Position numbers and translations under genes: made by a program. 64,000 nt of DNA, from assembly GCF_020497125.1 (NCBI RefSeq), contig NC_059093.1:23248486-23312485 (forward strand), given 5' to 3'. The notes beneath the pieces were generated by a model. That model saw only the letters and a list, made by a program, of their open reading frames with translations. It made no database searches and had not been told where the DNA came from. Below are positions 20,621-32,195 of this stretch, in pieces (positions within the stretch are counted from its first letter, which is position 1; each line of letters begins with the position of its first letter). The DNA comes from Mauremys mutica. Lineage: Eukaryota; Chordata; Testudines; Geoemydidae.

Positions 20621-20933
20621 ATCATAGAATATCAGGGTTGGAAGAGACCTCAGGAGGTATCTAGTCCAATCCCCTGCCCAAAGCAGGACCAACACCAACT
20701 AAATCATCCCAGCCAGGGCTTTGTCAAGCCTGACCTTAAAAACCTCTAAGGAAGGAGATTCCACCACCTCCCCAGGTAACCCATTCCAGTGCCTCACCAC
20801 CCTCCTGGTGAAATAGTGTTTCCTAATATCCAACCTAGACCTCCCCCACTGCAACTTGAGACCATTACTCCTTGTTCTCTCATCTGCAACCACTGAGAAC
20901 AGCCGAGCTCCATCCTCTTTGGAACCCCCCCTT
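20621..20933 (-). mobile_element. CR1 LINE 3' end (minus)
   Basis: Starts at the CR1 terminus in reverse (atcatagaatatcagggttg). It continues with aaatcatcccagccagggct, the complement of the end of CR1 ORF2, which the long copy at 36.4 kb has in plus orientation. The ORF2 C-terminal reading is nearly open over 64 residues. Confidence 0.88.
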
Positions 20934-21212
20934 AGCCATCAGTGTGTGGAAATAGGGAATTTGTATCAAAGTCACCTCCTCCCTGCAATGAGGGCAGCAC
21001 TCTATTCCTGTTGGGCATCATTGTTGACACAGTGGATGTCAAAAGGGTCAAGGCAAAGTTGCCCCCTACTGCTGCATCCAACTGTTATCATGGTAGACAA
21101 CACTCTGGAGAGGGTATAGCAGGTGTCACGGCAGTAGGCAGTGCTCATTCATTGGTAAAGTTGGCATCTTGGTTCCTTCCAACCCCACACCTCCATAGAG
21201 GTAAGTAGTATC

Positions 21213-21440
21213 ACCTTGATAGCTTTCATCACCATGCATTTTTGTCAGGTTTCCATGCCTTGTGTGGGGCTTTTGTCCCGGCCTTCCACCCTGTTTCTAT
21301 TGGCCCCGAAGTTTGGCGCCATTGGTCACTTTTGAAAAAAAAAATGTTGTGTTTGAATGGGGGAAGTGTTGTGCTTGGATACATTGAGAGAGAAAAAAAG
21401 ACTAGAGTGAGAGAAGTTTAAACTTTGGGTAAGGTTTATT
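21213..21440 (+). repeat. Left arm of a 6-kb inverted repeat pair
   Basis: From accttgatagctttcatc to ggtttattg this matches the minus strand of 27000-27222 with few differences: shared blocks include tcaggtttccatgcc, gaatgggggaagtgttgtgc and gactagagtgagagaag. On the right the sequence leads into a CR1-like ORF1. So this arm may be the 5' untranslated region of that LINE family in opposite orientation. No target duplication was found at the outer edges. Confidence 0.75.
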
Positions 21441-21884
21441 GAAAAAAGGTGGCTTGTAAAGGTATGCTATAAAAGAATAGAAAATTCAATACATTGAAAG
21501 TTTAGAGTGAGAGACGTTCAGGTAAGTTTATTGGATGTGAGTGAGTAAGGAGCTTTGTTGTTAAAGAATAGAGTGTTTGTTACACTGAACAGAGGCAGAG
21601 CGAAACATTTTACCCCACCGTGTGTTTGTGCTTAGATACATTGAGTAAGGCTTGCTGTTGGTAAAGGGCAGGTTATTAAAGAATAGAATGCTGGTGTTGC
21701 TGAACACAGGGAGAGCGAAACATCCTGCCCCCTTGACTGTTGGTAGTGAAATGATAGCTGTTTTGGGCCATGCTCGTGGGAAGCTAGCCCCTTCTTTTGA
21801 TGGACCACTCAGAGGCTGTTTTACAGTTAGGTCACAGAATGAACTTGTTGAACCAATCCTGTAGTCCAAAGGCTCTTTACCTTA
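21441..21884 (+). repeat. Diverged repeats of about 130 bp after the left arm
   Basis: Words such as attgagtaaggc, gttattaaagaatagaatg, gctgaacacaggg and agagcgaaacat recur at 21540-21620 and 21640-21730. This indicates two or three diverged copies of one unit. No coding potential. Confidence 0.5.
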
Positions 21885-22325
21885 CATTAAAAGCTATAAA
21901 AACAGGATTAAAAAGAAAAATTAGTAAGCACATGATAAAGTGAATAACAAAAGCATTAAACAGTATTAAAAACTAAGACAAAACCTATTTAGTAAGCATG
22001 TGGTGAAAAACTGACAAAAAACAAAACTAGGTTTAAAAAGAAAATTTACTAAGCACAGAGCCAAAAACTGGCTAAAAACATTAAAAGCTAGGTTTAAAAA
22101 GGAAATGTACTAAGCACATAACTAAAAAAGTAAATAAAAGCTATAAAAACAGGATTAAAAAGGAAATTTAGTAAGCACAGAGCCAAAAAACTGGCTTAAA
22201 AACATTAGAACTAGGTTTAAAAAGGAAATTTACCAAGCACTTAATAAAATAAAAAAAAATAAAAAACATTAAAAGCTAGGTTTACAAAGGAAATTTAACA
22301 AGCACATAATAAAAAAGCATTCAGT
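21885..22325 (+). repeat. AT-rich tandem repeat, about 60-65-bp unit, seven copies
   Basis: The core aggtttaaaaaggaaattta followed by taagcaca recurs about every 60-65 bases through the block. Purines dominate the plus strand. No frame is open. Confidence 0.75.
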
Positions 22326-22399
22326 ATCAGGGTAGGTTAAGAAAAAAGAGGCTAAAAGAAGGAACAAAGGAAAGAGCACATGGTTGAATCGGAGAGTGA

Positions 22400-25300
22400 G
22401 AGCTTTATCTTGACTGTTTTTCTGTAAAATGAGGCAATGGCACAGCTTAGAAACTTTAAGGCTGTTTATCATCACCCTTGGATTGGGCCAATCAGAAGTT
22501 GTTTTACAACCGCGTTATAAAATTTATTTTCAGAACCAATTTTAGTGGCCCAAGATTTTAAACAAGAGCCAACTCCCTTTATTCCCCCTCCCCTTCCTTT
22601 TAACTGCCTTATTCTTATCTAAAGAATCAGACCTACTTTTTTTCCAAAGGAAGTTTAATAAAAGTTTAAACCATAAGCTTTAGTAACAAACAATTTTAAA
22701 GGTTTTTTTTCCTAGGTTTTAGGCTAGCACTGGTTATTTTTTGTTTTTTGTAAACCCAATATAAAACAATAGGCTATTGCAGATGATAGCTGTGATTAAA
22801 AAGGAGGCTGATTTTTAACAAACACAAGTTAGTTACATTCAGTTTTGTAATGGAATAAAGCTCTGCTTTATATTGACTTAAAGACACAGCCCTTTATTTA
22901 CAGGGGTGTTATTAAAATAGAGCACCCCAGGTTTAAAACCCCACAAGTTAGTAACAGTTGATTTTTTTTATTTTGTTAACCACTAAATTAGAGAGAAGAA
23001 GCTTGGTTTTTTTCCACTTTTTAACAAAGAGGTGAAAGTTTTTAAAGGAACAAACACTTCTTTATTTAGCCCCACGTGCATAAGTGTTTTAATAAAATGC
23101 AAGTTTGGAGAAACAGTTTAGGTTTCAAAATCTGTTTATAAAAGTTTTTTTTCTAGGTTTTAGGCTAACATGGTTAGTAAGAACAATGTAAAAAAAGAAG
23201 CTTTTGTAATTAGAGATAAGAAAGCCTTGTACTAAAAAGAACAGTAACTTTAAGTGTAAATAAGCTTACCATATAAAAGGACAGCTTTTTTTTACCCTTA
23301 ACGTTTAAAAAAGCTAAGGTATGGAGCCTATGATTTTTGACTGTTTGTTTTTTTTAAGAGGCCACCTGCTTTGCTCTAAACTAAACAAACAAACCCCTGT
23401 CACAAATGCTAACTAGCACACACTAGTAAGGGTGTGTTCATTTGTAAAGTAATGCCTAACATTCCCTCTTAACTTATGAAATAAACACTTAAGAAAAACC
23501 CCACCTAAAGACACTCCTTTACTTACAGGGGTATTTCAATAAAAACACACCCCTGGTCTAAACCTGACAAGAAGAAGGTTTTAGTAAGAAGCACTTAAAA
23601 CAGCCTTCTGAAGGTAGTGATTAGAAAAGAAGTCCCCTTTGAAAAATAGGCTATATGGCCCCTTTGGCATAGGTGTTTTAATAAAATGTAAATCTGCAGA
23701 AACAGTTTAGGGTTAAACTGTTTATAAAAGTAAAAAAAAAGTTTTAGACTAACATGGTTATTTTTTAGTAAGAGCAATTTGAATGTAGTGGATTAGAGAG
23801 AAGACGACACCTTTGAAAAACAGGCTATTTCTTTATTTATGAGGATGTTTCAATTAAAAAAAAAACCATGCAGAAGCGTCCCAGGCCTAAACTCACAAAC
23901 CCTTACTAAGAAAAAGGTTTTAAAAGTTTTTTCCTATGGGGATTTTAGTGAGAACCACTTGAAACATCCCCGTGAAGGCAGTGGATTAGAAAAGAAGAAA
24001 ACCCCTTTGAAAAGCAGGCTACCTGAAGACACTTTTTTCATTTAGCCCCATTGGCATAAATGTTTTAATAAAATGCAAGTCTGCAGAAACAGTTTAGGGT
24101 TAAACTGTTTATAAAAGTAAAAAAAAAGTTTTAGACTAACGTGGTTATTTTTTAGTAAGAGCATTTTGAAGGTAGTGGATTAGAGAGAAGAGGATCCTTT
24201 TGAAAAACAGGCTATCTGAAGACATTTCTTTATTTAGCCCATTGGCATAAGTGTTTTAACAAAATGTGAATTTGCAAAAATCCAGGCCTAAAAACCTGTT
24301 TATAAAAGTAATAAAGTTTTCCTATGTTTTAGACTAACACTTTTTTTTTTAAGTAAGAACATTTTGAAGCAATATGCTTTTTAAACAAAATCAGCGTTTG
24401 TGAGTTAGTGGATCGGAGATAAGAAGGCCAGAACATAACAAAGAAGCCCTAGGCCAGCTTTTAAAACAAAATTATACCAAAGACTTGTTAAACTAAACAT
24501 TTTCCTTTTGTTATATAAAAAAGGCATTGATTTGTAACTAATCTTATTAACAAGGTAAAATAAAAGAAATTACCTCAGGGTTAAAACTACAGCTAGTCAG
24601 TTCATGAAAGTAATTTGTTAAAGTTTTTAACAAAGGTGAAAGACTTGTAGAGGAATAAACACTTTAAAAGACAAACCTATCTAAAAATCACATTTCTTTA
24701 TTTATGAGGATGTTTCAATAAAAAAAGACCATGTAGAAGCGTCCCAGGCCTAAACTCAGAAACCCTTACTAAGAAAAAGGTTTTAAATTTTTTTTCCTAT
24801 GGGGATTTTAGTGAGAACCACTTGAAACATCCCCCGTGAAGGCAGTGGATTAGAAAAGAAGAAAACCCCTTTGAAAAGCAGGCTATGTGAAGACACTTTT
24901 TTCATTTAGCCCCATTGGCATAAATGTTTTAATAAAATGTAAGTCTGTAGAAACAACTCAAGGTTAAAAACACGGAAAACCTGTTTATAAAAGTAATGTA
25001 TAGTAATAAAGTTTTTCCCTAGGTTTTAGGCTAACACTGGTTATTTTTTTTTAGTAAGGACAATTTGAAGCAGCAGGCTTTTGCAGCAAAGCAGCTGTCA
25101 GCAAAAACAGCCTCTGTAAGGCAGTAGGTTAGAGATAAGAAGGGTGCTTCTTTGCCTGCTTTTTAACAAATACAAGTAAAAATTATTCCTTTACAAAACT
25201 TAATATAAACACTTTAAAGGACAAACCTATATGAAGACACATCCCTTTATTTACTGGTGTGTTTCAATAAAATAGAGCAGGCAGAAACACCCCAGGTTTA

Positions 25301-25600
25301 AAACCCCAGAACCTTAGTAACAGCTAGTTTATATTCCCCTTATTTTGTAATCCAGTGGATTAGAGAGAAGTTTATTTTCCTCCCCACTTTTTAACAAATC
25401 CATGTGAAAGTTATAGTAAGCTTTTATTTTTGTAGGGCTTTTAGATTTAAGTATGATTTTTTTCTGTTGCATTCTCAGAATGCCTTTGTTTTTAAATGTT
25501 TGCAATCCAGGTGCTGAGCGTCTGTGTTTGTTTTGGGTTCATAGATTTTATTAAAATAATACAACACAGGCTGGAGCTGGAGCTTTTTTTACATTTTAAA
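22400..25600 (+). repeat. AT-rich higher-order repeat array
   Basis: Long diverged units recur. The word ttggcataaatgttttaataa (shortened here) appears near 23080, 23665, 24050, 24240 and 24910. The block gaggatgtttcaat to atggggattttagtgagaac at 23831-23960 returns almost unchanged at 24705-24825. Spacings of about 190, 385 and 865 bp suggest a higher-order structure. AATAAA occurs at least a dozen times. There is no open frame of note. The array lies in the large intron of the homeobox gene. Confidence 0.8.
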
Positions 25601-25639
25601 AACAGATAAGACTAATTAGGCTAGCCAGTGCTTCACAGG

Positions 25640-26282
25640 GCCGCCCAGAGGATTCAGGACTAAATCTAGAGTTGCGTCTCCCCTTGTGGGTTCCCGTACC
25701 AGACTCCAAGAAGCAGTCATTTAAAGTATCAAGAAATTTTGTCTCTGCATTTCATCCTGAGGTGACATGTTCCTAGTCAATATGGGGATAATTTAAATCC
25801 CCCACTATTACTGAGTTCTTAATTTTGGTAGCCTCTCTAATTTCCCTTAGCATTTCATCATCACTATCACTGTCCTGGTCAGGTGGTCGATAATAGATCC
25901 CTAATGTTGTATTCTTCTTAGAGCATGAAATTACTATCCATTGAGATTCTATGGAACATGTGGATTCACTTAAGATTTTTACTTCATTTGATTCTACATT
26001 TTCTTTCACATACAGTGCCACTCCCTCTCCTGCACGACCTGTTCTGTCCTTCCGATATATTTTGTACCCCGGAATTATGATGTCCCTTTGATTGCTCTCA
26101 GTCCACCAGGTTTCTGTCATGCCTGTTATATCAATATCCTCCTTTATCACGAGGCACTCTAGTTCACCCATCTTATTATTTAGACTTCTAGCATTTGTGT
26201 ACAAGCACTTTAAAAACTTGTCACTGTTTAATTGTCTGCTCTTTTCTGATGTCAGATTCCTTTTTATGTGAATGTTTCTCAT
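25640..26282 (-). pseudogene. CR1-like endonuclease (ORF2 start), minus, broken
   Basis: On the minus strand, 26282-25773 encodes an open 169-residue endonuclease start: [47 protein letters not shown] and VGDLNYPHID. The expected Phe in the GDFN motif is Leu. After this the frame shifts, and TRGDATLDLVLN appears in another frame near 25680. The rest of ORF2 with the RT is missing. The family is CR1-like but distinct from the copy at 33-36.5 kb. Confidence 0.8.
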
Positions 26283-26449
26283 CTGATCTGGCCCTTACAT
26301 TATCCTCTTCCATCCTCTGCTCCTGACTATAACCCAGAGAATCTCTATCAATAGACTCTCCTCTAAGAGAAGTCTCTGTCTGATCCACATGCTCCTCTGC
26401 AGCAGTCGGCTTTCCCCCATCTTCTAGTTTAAAAAGTGCTCTGCAACCT

Positions 26450-26945
26450 TTTTAATGTTAAGTGCCAGCAGTCTGGATCCACTTTGGTTTAGGTGGAGCC
26501 CATCTCTCCTGTATAGGTGCTCCCCCCCCATCCCAAAAGTTTCCCCAATTCCTAATGAATCTAAACTCCTCCTCTCTACACCATCCTCTCATCCACGCAT
26601 TGTGACTCTGGAGCTCTTTCTGCCTACCTGGCCCTGCACGTGGAACTGGGAGCGTTTCCGAGAATGCCAACATAGAGGTCCTGGATTTCAGTCTCTTCCA
26701 TAGCAGCCTAAGTTGGGCCTCCAGGGCATCTCTCCTACTCTTCCCTATGTCATTGGTACCTACATGTACCATGACCACCGGCTCCTCCCCAGCACTACAC
26801 ATAAGTCTGTCTAGATGCCTTTAGAGATCCGCAACCTTCGCACCAGGCAGGCAAGTCACCATATGGTTCTCCCGGTCATCACAGACCCAGCTATCTATGT
26901 TTCTAATGATCAAATCTCCCATTACTAACACCTGCCTTTTCTCTC
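26450..26945 (-). pseudogene. CR1-like ORF1 with SGNH-type domain, minus, broken
   Basis: Read on the minus strand: RQVLVMGDLIIRNIDSWVCD, then CLPGAKVADL and a stop. Downstream, MVHVGTNDIGKSRRDALEAQ and onward to WIQTAGT are followed by a stop. GD-I near the start and the GTND motif are the hallmarks of the esterase-like (SGNH) domain seen in CR1 ORF1. It precedes the ORF2 fragment, so 25640-26945 is one LINE copy. Confidence 0.78.
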
Positions 26946-27222
26946 ACTAGTCTTTTAACCTTTTTCTCCAAACTTTACCCCAACTTTCTTTTTCAGCTTT
27001 AAAGCTTCTCTCACTCTAGTCTTTTAACCTTTCTCTCAGTGTATTCAAGCACAACACTTCCCCCATTCAAACACAAACAAAAATAATAATAAAAAAAATT
27101 CAAAATGGCCAACAGCACCAAACTTCGGCGCCAACGGAAACGGGGTGGAAGGGCAGGACAAAAGTCCCACACAGGGCATGGAAACCTGTCAAAAAATACA
27201 TGGTGATGAAAGCAATCAAGGT
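26946..27222 (-). repeat. Right arm of the inverted repeat pair (LINE 5' region)
   Basis: This is the reverse complement of 21213-21440 over about 220 bases. It lies directly upstream (minus strand) of the LINE ORF1, so it reads as that element's 5' UTR. The outer edge of homology is at about 27222 (atcaaggt). Confidence 0.75.
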
Positions 27223-28213
27223 CATGCTAATGAGGTAGCATGTCACTTTCCTAATGTCTTGCCCTTCACCAGCCTGGCAAGTGAAAATCCGAAGGTTGCA
27301 CCTGCATCTCTCACGGTACCCAAATGCCTTGTCAAGGTTGGACTGGGTGCAAAGCACCAAGCTAGATCATGAATACTAAGAGTTGCTAGCAACATAATAA
27401 TAGTTTATAAGTAGAGGAATCCCACTCCCCAAGCTAATAAGGGGGGTAGCCCAGTGCAGCCATGTGACCCTGGACCCGCAATTCACTTCAGTAAAACTCA
27501 GTACAAAACCTGAGCATTTCCATTGCACCATTCCAGGGTCATAACCAGAATTCAGTCATTAATAATGACGGGGAGAGCCCTGTTGTGTTTGCCCACTAGC
27601 ACCAACCTTTGTTAGTTTCCTTTCCGAGTCACACCTGTACTGACCCTAGGGCTCCCAGGAGTCTCGGGTCACCTGCCCTGTTCTATGTCTTGCAAATGCA
27701 TTTCATGCAGGCATTGGCTCTGAACAGAAAGAGTTTAATACCCTCAAGCCCTGTGGTCTGGGGTGGAAGCAATCAGCTGTGGGTCTGGACTATTCTGCTG
27801 ATGGGACCTTTTCAACGTTGCTGGAATCCAGGTGATGTATGAGGGAGTTTCATCATTATAGCAGAAGTGCAGTGACTGTGTGACTTTAGCCTCCCTCACA
27901 GGACTGACATTCCCATCAAGCTGGCAGTACCCAGGGAGGCCACTCTGGAGCCTTGACTCCTTTCACAGATGGGAGTGATCAGTGCCCCAAAGTCAGCTTC
28001 AGCCATTCTGAACAGCTGGCACAGACTCCCCATCCCCCTGGACTGGTGCTCTGGGTTCAGCTGGCAGTGACTCCTTCCTAGGAGAGAGGAGGCTTGGTGG
28101 CGGGGCTGCTATAGGTACTGAGCAGCTGTCTCTCCCATTAAGAGATGATGATGCTCTTTGTAGAGCAGTAAAGTCAAGCCTCTCATTCACTGCATCACTA
28201 TAGCTTTCTGCAG
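27223..28213. other. Intronic DNA, nothing recognised
   Basis: I see no repeat or coding signal that I can name. The short frames lack acceptor and donor support. Confidence 0.35.
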
Positions 28214-28514
28214 AGCAGTGCGTTACAGGAAATGAGCTCAACTAAAACTTCTGTGACCCCTGTCAACATGGAAGAGCCAGCAGCTTTCTGCACTAAGGCT
28301 GAGCACAGCATAAGCTTTAGTTCTGCCACCATGGAGACCGGACAGACATCAAGTTACACTGCCACTGACCCCTGGCTGGAGAACTTTGTCCTGTGCTCCT
28401 GTGGCTCGCTTCCCTTCCAAACCAAACATCTGGACACAAGGCAGCTAGCTTCCAGTGCAGAAGGAGTCTCCGGCAAGAGCAGCCAGGGTCCCACGTGGAG
28501 CCTTGGTACAGCAG
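28214..28514 (+). CDS. ANHX: ANHX-like gene, candidate exon 6 (5' boundary unsure)
   Basis: An open frame encodes a Ser/Thr-rich segment with MEEPAAFCTKAEHSISFSSA and DPWLENFVLCSCGSL. It ends in phase 1 at ACAGCAG|gttagt. The next exon (29376) starts in the matching phase, so the two belong together. The acceptor is uncertain: tttctgcag at 28213 is the best site but gives phase 0, whereas exon 5 ends in phase 1. Alternatives in matching phase start at 28179, 28275, 28281 or 28284. An unseen exon may also intervene. The link to exons 1-5 is inferred from strand and continuity. Confidence 0.5.
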
Positions 28515-29375
28515 GTTAGTGGAACTGCCCTCTTCCGAGCCATTGTTGGTTTGAAAACTCTTTGATTTTTTTGTCTTAGACCTTCCTGTTTCCACAGGCA
28601 GCCTCCTGTGTCTAGTGACAAGCAGGGGAGCTGGGCTTAACCTGAGCTCTTGGGTCCTGCTCCCAAAAGGTCAAGGAGCAAGGCTGAAAATCTAGACCAC
28701 TCGACTTGACCCGGGTTATTTTTACCCCGTATCTCTTTGCTCAGGCTGCAGGCCCTCCAGCCACTTACGCTTACTCCTTAGCTGCTCCTCTGGCCAACTC
28801 CCTTCAGCTGTTTGCTGTTCACCTTACTCAGCTGCTGGCTTTTAAATATTTAACCCCCCTTGGTTCTCAACAGCTGGGTGCTTGCCCTGGCACTGGCTGG
28901 GCAATCCCTCAGCAGGCACTCACCTCCTGGCTGTGTGTCACTCCAGGGCACCCAAGCCCTCCTGCTAGGAGAGAGTATCAATCCTTCAGAAACACGGCCT
29001 TTTTCATTTTCTTTTGTCCTTACTTGCTCCTCCTTATCTTTCGCATCTCTCCCTTCCTTTCCCCTGCCTTCTCACTGGCTCCTTCCAGTCCCACCCCATG
29101 TAGTCCACTGGTCCTGCAGCTTCTCCCCCTTCTCTGGAATTGGACACATTCATTCATGTCTCCAGAGCTGAGAAGGCAAGTTGGATGGAAGCGGGTAGGG
29201 AGAGGAGCAGCCAGTTGTGCAGCAGCTAGGTGCTAGCTAATTACTGTGGCTGGCCATAATTGCAGGTGTGGGATTGTGGTGCATCTGTCACGCAGCCTCT
29301 GATGAGGGAGGCTGGGGTTTGTGGGCTGAGCCTTGTTCTCTGCAGCTCTCTTAACATTGGCATTTACTTCAGCAG

Positions 29376-29523
29376 GTGTCAGAGCTTCTATGAGCAGGGT
29401 CCCTGGAGGTGGCTGTATTGAGGCCAGTTCAGAAAGCATCAGTCACCAGGCAGATTTAGAGCTTGAAAGTTTCGTGCTTAGAGAAGGACAGCTAGGGTCC
29501 CTGGAAGCCATTCTTCCCCACAG
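29376..29523 (+). CDS. ANHX: ANHX-like gene, candidate exon 7
   Basis: The acceptor catttacttcagcag is well formed. The first two bases complete a Gly codon left by the previous exon, and the frame reads GVRASMSRVPGGGCIEASSE and on to LRRE-like FVLREGQLGSLEAILPH. The donor is CACAG|gtaacg, in phase 2. The encoded segment is rich in Ser and Glu, like the previous exon, and has no domain I can name. Confidence 0.5.
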
Positions 29524-29641
29524 GTAACGGGAGCGGAGGACACAAGTGAGAATGGAGATCTGTGCTCAGTCCTTTCCCTGGTCTCCAGGCTCCCTGCCTT
29601 TGAGTACAGCTTAGGGAGCTGTGTGATGATACTTCCCACAC

Positions 29642-29787
29642 CAGGGGCCTGATTCTCCCAGTGCCCTGGCCTTGTATTGATGTCTTCAGCTGTGCACGTA
29701 ATGTGTGAAATGCTACGTAATTGCACTTATTGTGTGCAGCATAAGTGGCTCCACATGGTGCAGGGCAAAGGAGAATCAGGCCCCCAG
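29642..29787. mobile_element. Small MITE with GGGCCTGATTCTCC ends
   Basis: The left end aggggcctgattctccc and the right end ggagaatcaggcccccag form terminal inverted repeats, with gtgccctg and cagggca extending the pairing. The interior is non-coding. A related copy lies at 39244-39397. Confidence 0.75.
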
Positions 29788-30269
29788 TCTTGTACGAGAA
29801 GGGATAAATCTATCCCACCCCGGTCTGAACTGGATTGAGGGTCTGAACTGCTTGCCCAGCTTGTTTCTAACAGTGGATGCCACCTGTCCTGAGTGTGATG
29901 GGGCCCGTTCTCAATCCTGACAACTGGGTTTATGGAGCCTGTGAATCATCCTGAAATAGCTTTTGAAGATGCACAGCATCAGGCCAAGATGGCAGCCCCT
30001 GAACTCCAGCTGCGCTGTCTGTCTCTTTTCTGTGCCAGGATTTCTGGCTGTACCAGATACTTCATGGTTGCAGGTTTTCCCTGGCAGGTTTTGCAGCTCA
30101 TGAGATGCAAAAAATGCCCTGGTACCAGCATGATGTAACATAGCAGTAGATGTCACAGAGCAAATACCATGAAGTTGCTTTTGTTTACTGACCTGCAGGA
30201 CAAAATAGAAGCAGCAACCTCCTAGCCCAGTCCTTCCCCTCCATTCCTACCATTTGTGTAATAATGACA

Positions 30270-30455
30270 TTATCAAATACTATGTAATTAATTCTCACAG
30301 AAGTCCTAGTAGGTAGGTAAGCATTATTTTCCCCATTTTATGGATGAGGATACTGAGGCATGGAAAGGTTGTGATTTGCCAAGGGCACAGAGGGAGTCAG
30401 TGTGAGGGTTGGGAGTAGAACTCAAACCCTCTCATTCCCAGTCCCCTGCTGAAAC
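30270..30455 (-). repeat. MIR SINE (minus)
   Basis: The words cattttatggatgaggatac, tgaggcatggaaagg and tttgccaagggcacag are the reverse complement of the conserved MIR core. A second copy is at 32030-32195. Confidence 0.85.
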
Positions 30456-30683
30456 CTCTTGACACGTTTCCTGTCTTCCCCAGTTGGCCTGGTGCCTGCA
30501 GCTCATGCCAGGACTAGTATTTCAAATATTCCATGCTGGGTAGTTTGGGATTGCCCAGGCCTGGGGATTGTAATAGACACAATGGGGCAGGGCTGCAGGC
30601 TGAGTTCTGGGAGTCACATGGTCTTAAATAGCAACTAAAGGTCAAGAAGGATCACAGAGGAGCCACTGGTGACATTATGGCTG

Positions 30684-31370
30684 TGTAGAGGAGCAGACTC
30701 ACCCCTGCGGCGCCTCTTGCTGGTGACTTCTGGGAATTAGCTCATTCCAGCTCCGGAGCTCCCTCTGCAGGCCAGTGATCCACCTGTCCTCTGGCCCCCA
30801 TGTCCCTCCCTGGACCCAGTGCCCTTTTACCTGGAGTGCTGCCCCCTGGCAGAACCCCCTCAGTCTTAGGGTCTCCCCTTCCCAGGGAACCCCCACCCAC
30901 TATTCCCACTTCACCTCAGTATAAAGCTACTGCCAGTCATCATCTAGCCCCATGCCCTGGGGCAGGCTGCAGTATCAGCCTCCTCATCACTGGCAAGGAG
31001 GGTTTGGACCTGCTGCCTTTGCCTACCCCTACGCTGCCCTCTGCAACCCCCGGTACCTGTTGGCCTTATGCTAGGCCGCAGCCTGGGGCTTTCCAGGCTG
31101 GAGCTCCTCAGCCTTTCCCCAGCCCTGTTCCACTCAGGTACTCTGCTCAAGTCTCTGCAGACAAGCCCATCTCTCTCTACAGCCAGAGAGAAACTCCTCC
31201 TCCTGGCTTCCAGCCTCTTTATACAGGCCAGCTGTGGCCTGATTGGGGCGTGGCCCAGCTGCAGCCACTTGCCAATCAGCCCAGCTTAGTAGCTGCTTTC
31301 TCCAGCCACAGCCCCCTCCCAGGGCTGTTTTTAACCCTTCAGGGTAGGAGTGGGGATCCACCCCACTACA
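30684..31370. mobile_element. Solo LTR, 687 bp, with 5-bp target duplication
   Basis: The ends are TGTAG at the left and CTACA at the right, a short inverted repeat starting TG and ending CA. The flanks are an identical 5-bp duplication, ggctg (30679-30683 and 31371-31375). No internal retroviral sequence adjoins it, so this is a solo LTR left by recombination between two LTRs. The interior has TATA-like words (agtataaagc near 30920). ERV versus gypsy origin is not decided; a 5-bp duplication fits either. Confidence 0.85.
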
Positions 31371-32029
31371 GGCTGGGTTTAAATCCATATGTTCTGTTTC
31401 TAGACTGGATCATATTTATTTTTAACATATGTTCTGCAGTTGGGGGAAATGTACGGTAAATGTCTCCTTGTTGCAATATGTGACTTGGGTACATAACCAA
31501 TGTCAAGAAGCTGCATGCCATCCCTCCTTATCGTACTCCTGGCTGTGGTAACTCTTGCTGATTGCAAGGACACCTAGACATGAGGACAGGGTTAGTTTCC
31601 ACTTCTCCTATCCCTGCTGCTACTGCTGCACATTGACTTATTGCCTGCCTCAGTTTCTCCCAGGAGGATCCTGAAATTGGCACAAGATGTAGACTTTTCA
31701 AAAGTGATGCAGGCATTTGGGGACCTGAGTCTCATTAAAAGCCAGGGGGACTTGGGGCTCCTTCGTCACTTAGGTGCTTTTGAAGATGTTACCCATGGAG
31801 ACTGGAAGCCACAGAAGATTGTCCTTAATTGTTATGGGCCAGACCTCTAATCAGTGGACATCTGGCCCAATGGTAAGAGGGGAATATCTTTGTGCTTGGT
31901 GGGCCACTAAAACCCCAGCTAATCTTTGCCTCAGAGGAAAAGCTCCAGTTCCTTCCACCTGATAATAATTACAGTAATTAATAATAATATCGCACTAAAC
32001 TCCTTCCATCCAAGGATCTCAGATATTAA

Positions 32030-32195
32030 TGAAAGGAGCCTCTCAAACACCCTGTAAGGCAGGTCAATGGTATTGTCCCCACTTTACAGATGAGAAAAAT
32101 GAGGCCTAGAAAGGGACATGACTTACCCAAGGTCACATGCTGTCAGTGCCTGGAATGGACTTCAAACCACATGCTCTCACTACCAGATCACCCTC
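32030..32195 (-). repeat. MIR SINE (minus)
   Basis: The words ccccactttacagatgagaa, aatgaggcctagaaagggac and ttacccaaggtcacatgctg match the MIR core in reverse complement. Confidence 0.85.

Noticed and set aside
21213..27222. A single DNA transposon with long terminal inverted repeats
   Set aside because: No target duplication at the arm edges, no transposase, and the right arm reads naturally as a LINE 5' UTR. Kept as a finding, not as a transposon call.
31641..31850. Possible exon with an acceptor-like ctcccag
   Set aside because: The surrounding words (tcacttaggtgcttttgaag, atgttacccatggagac) look like a common interspersed repeat; no donor in a matching phase.
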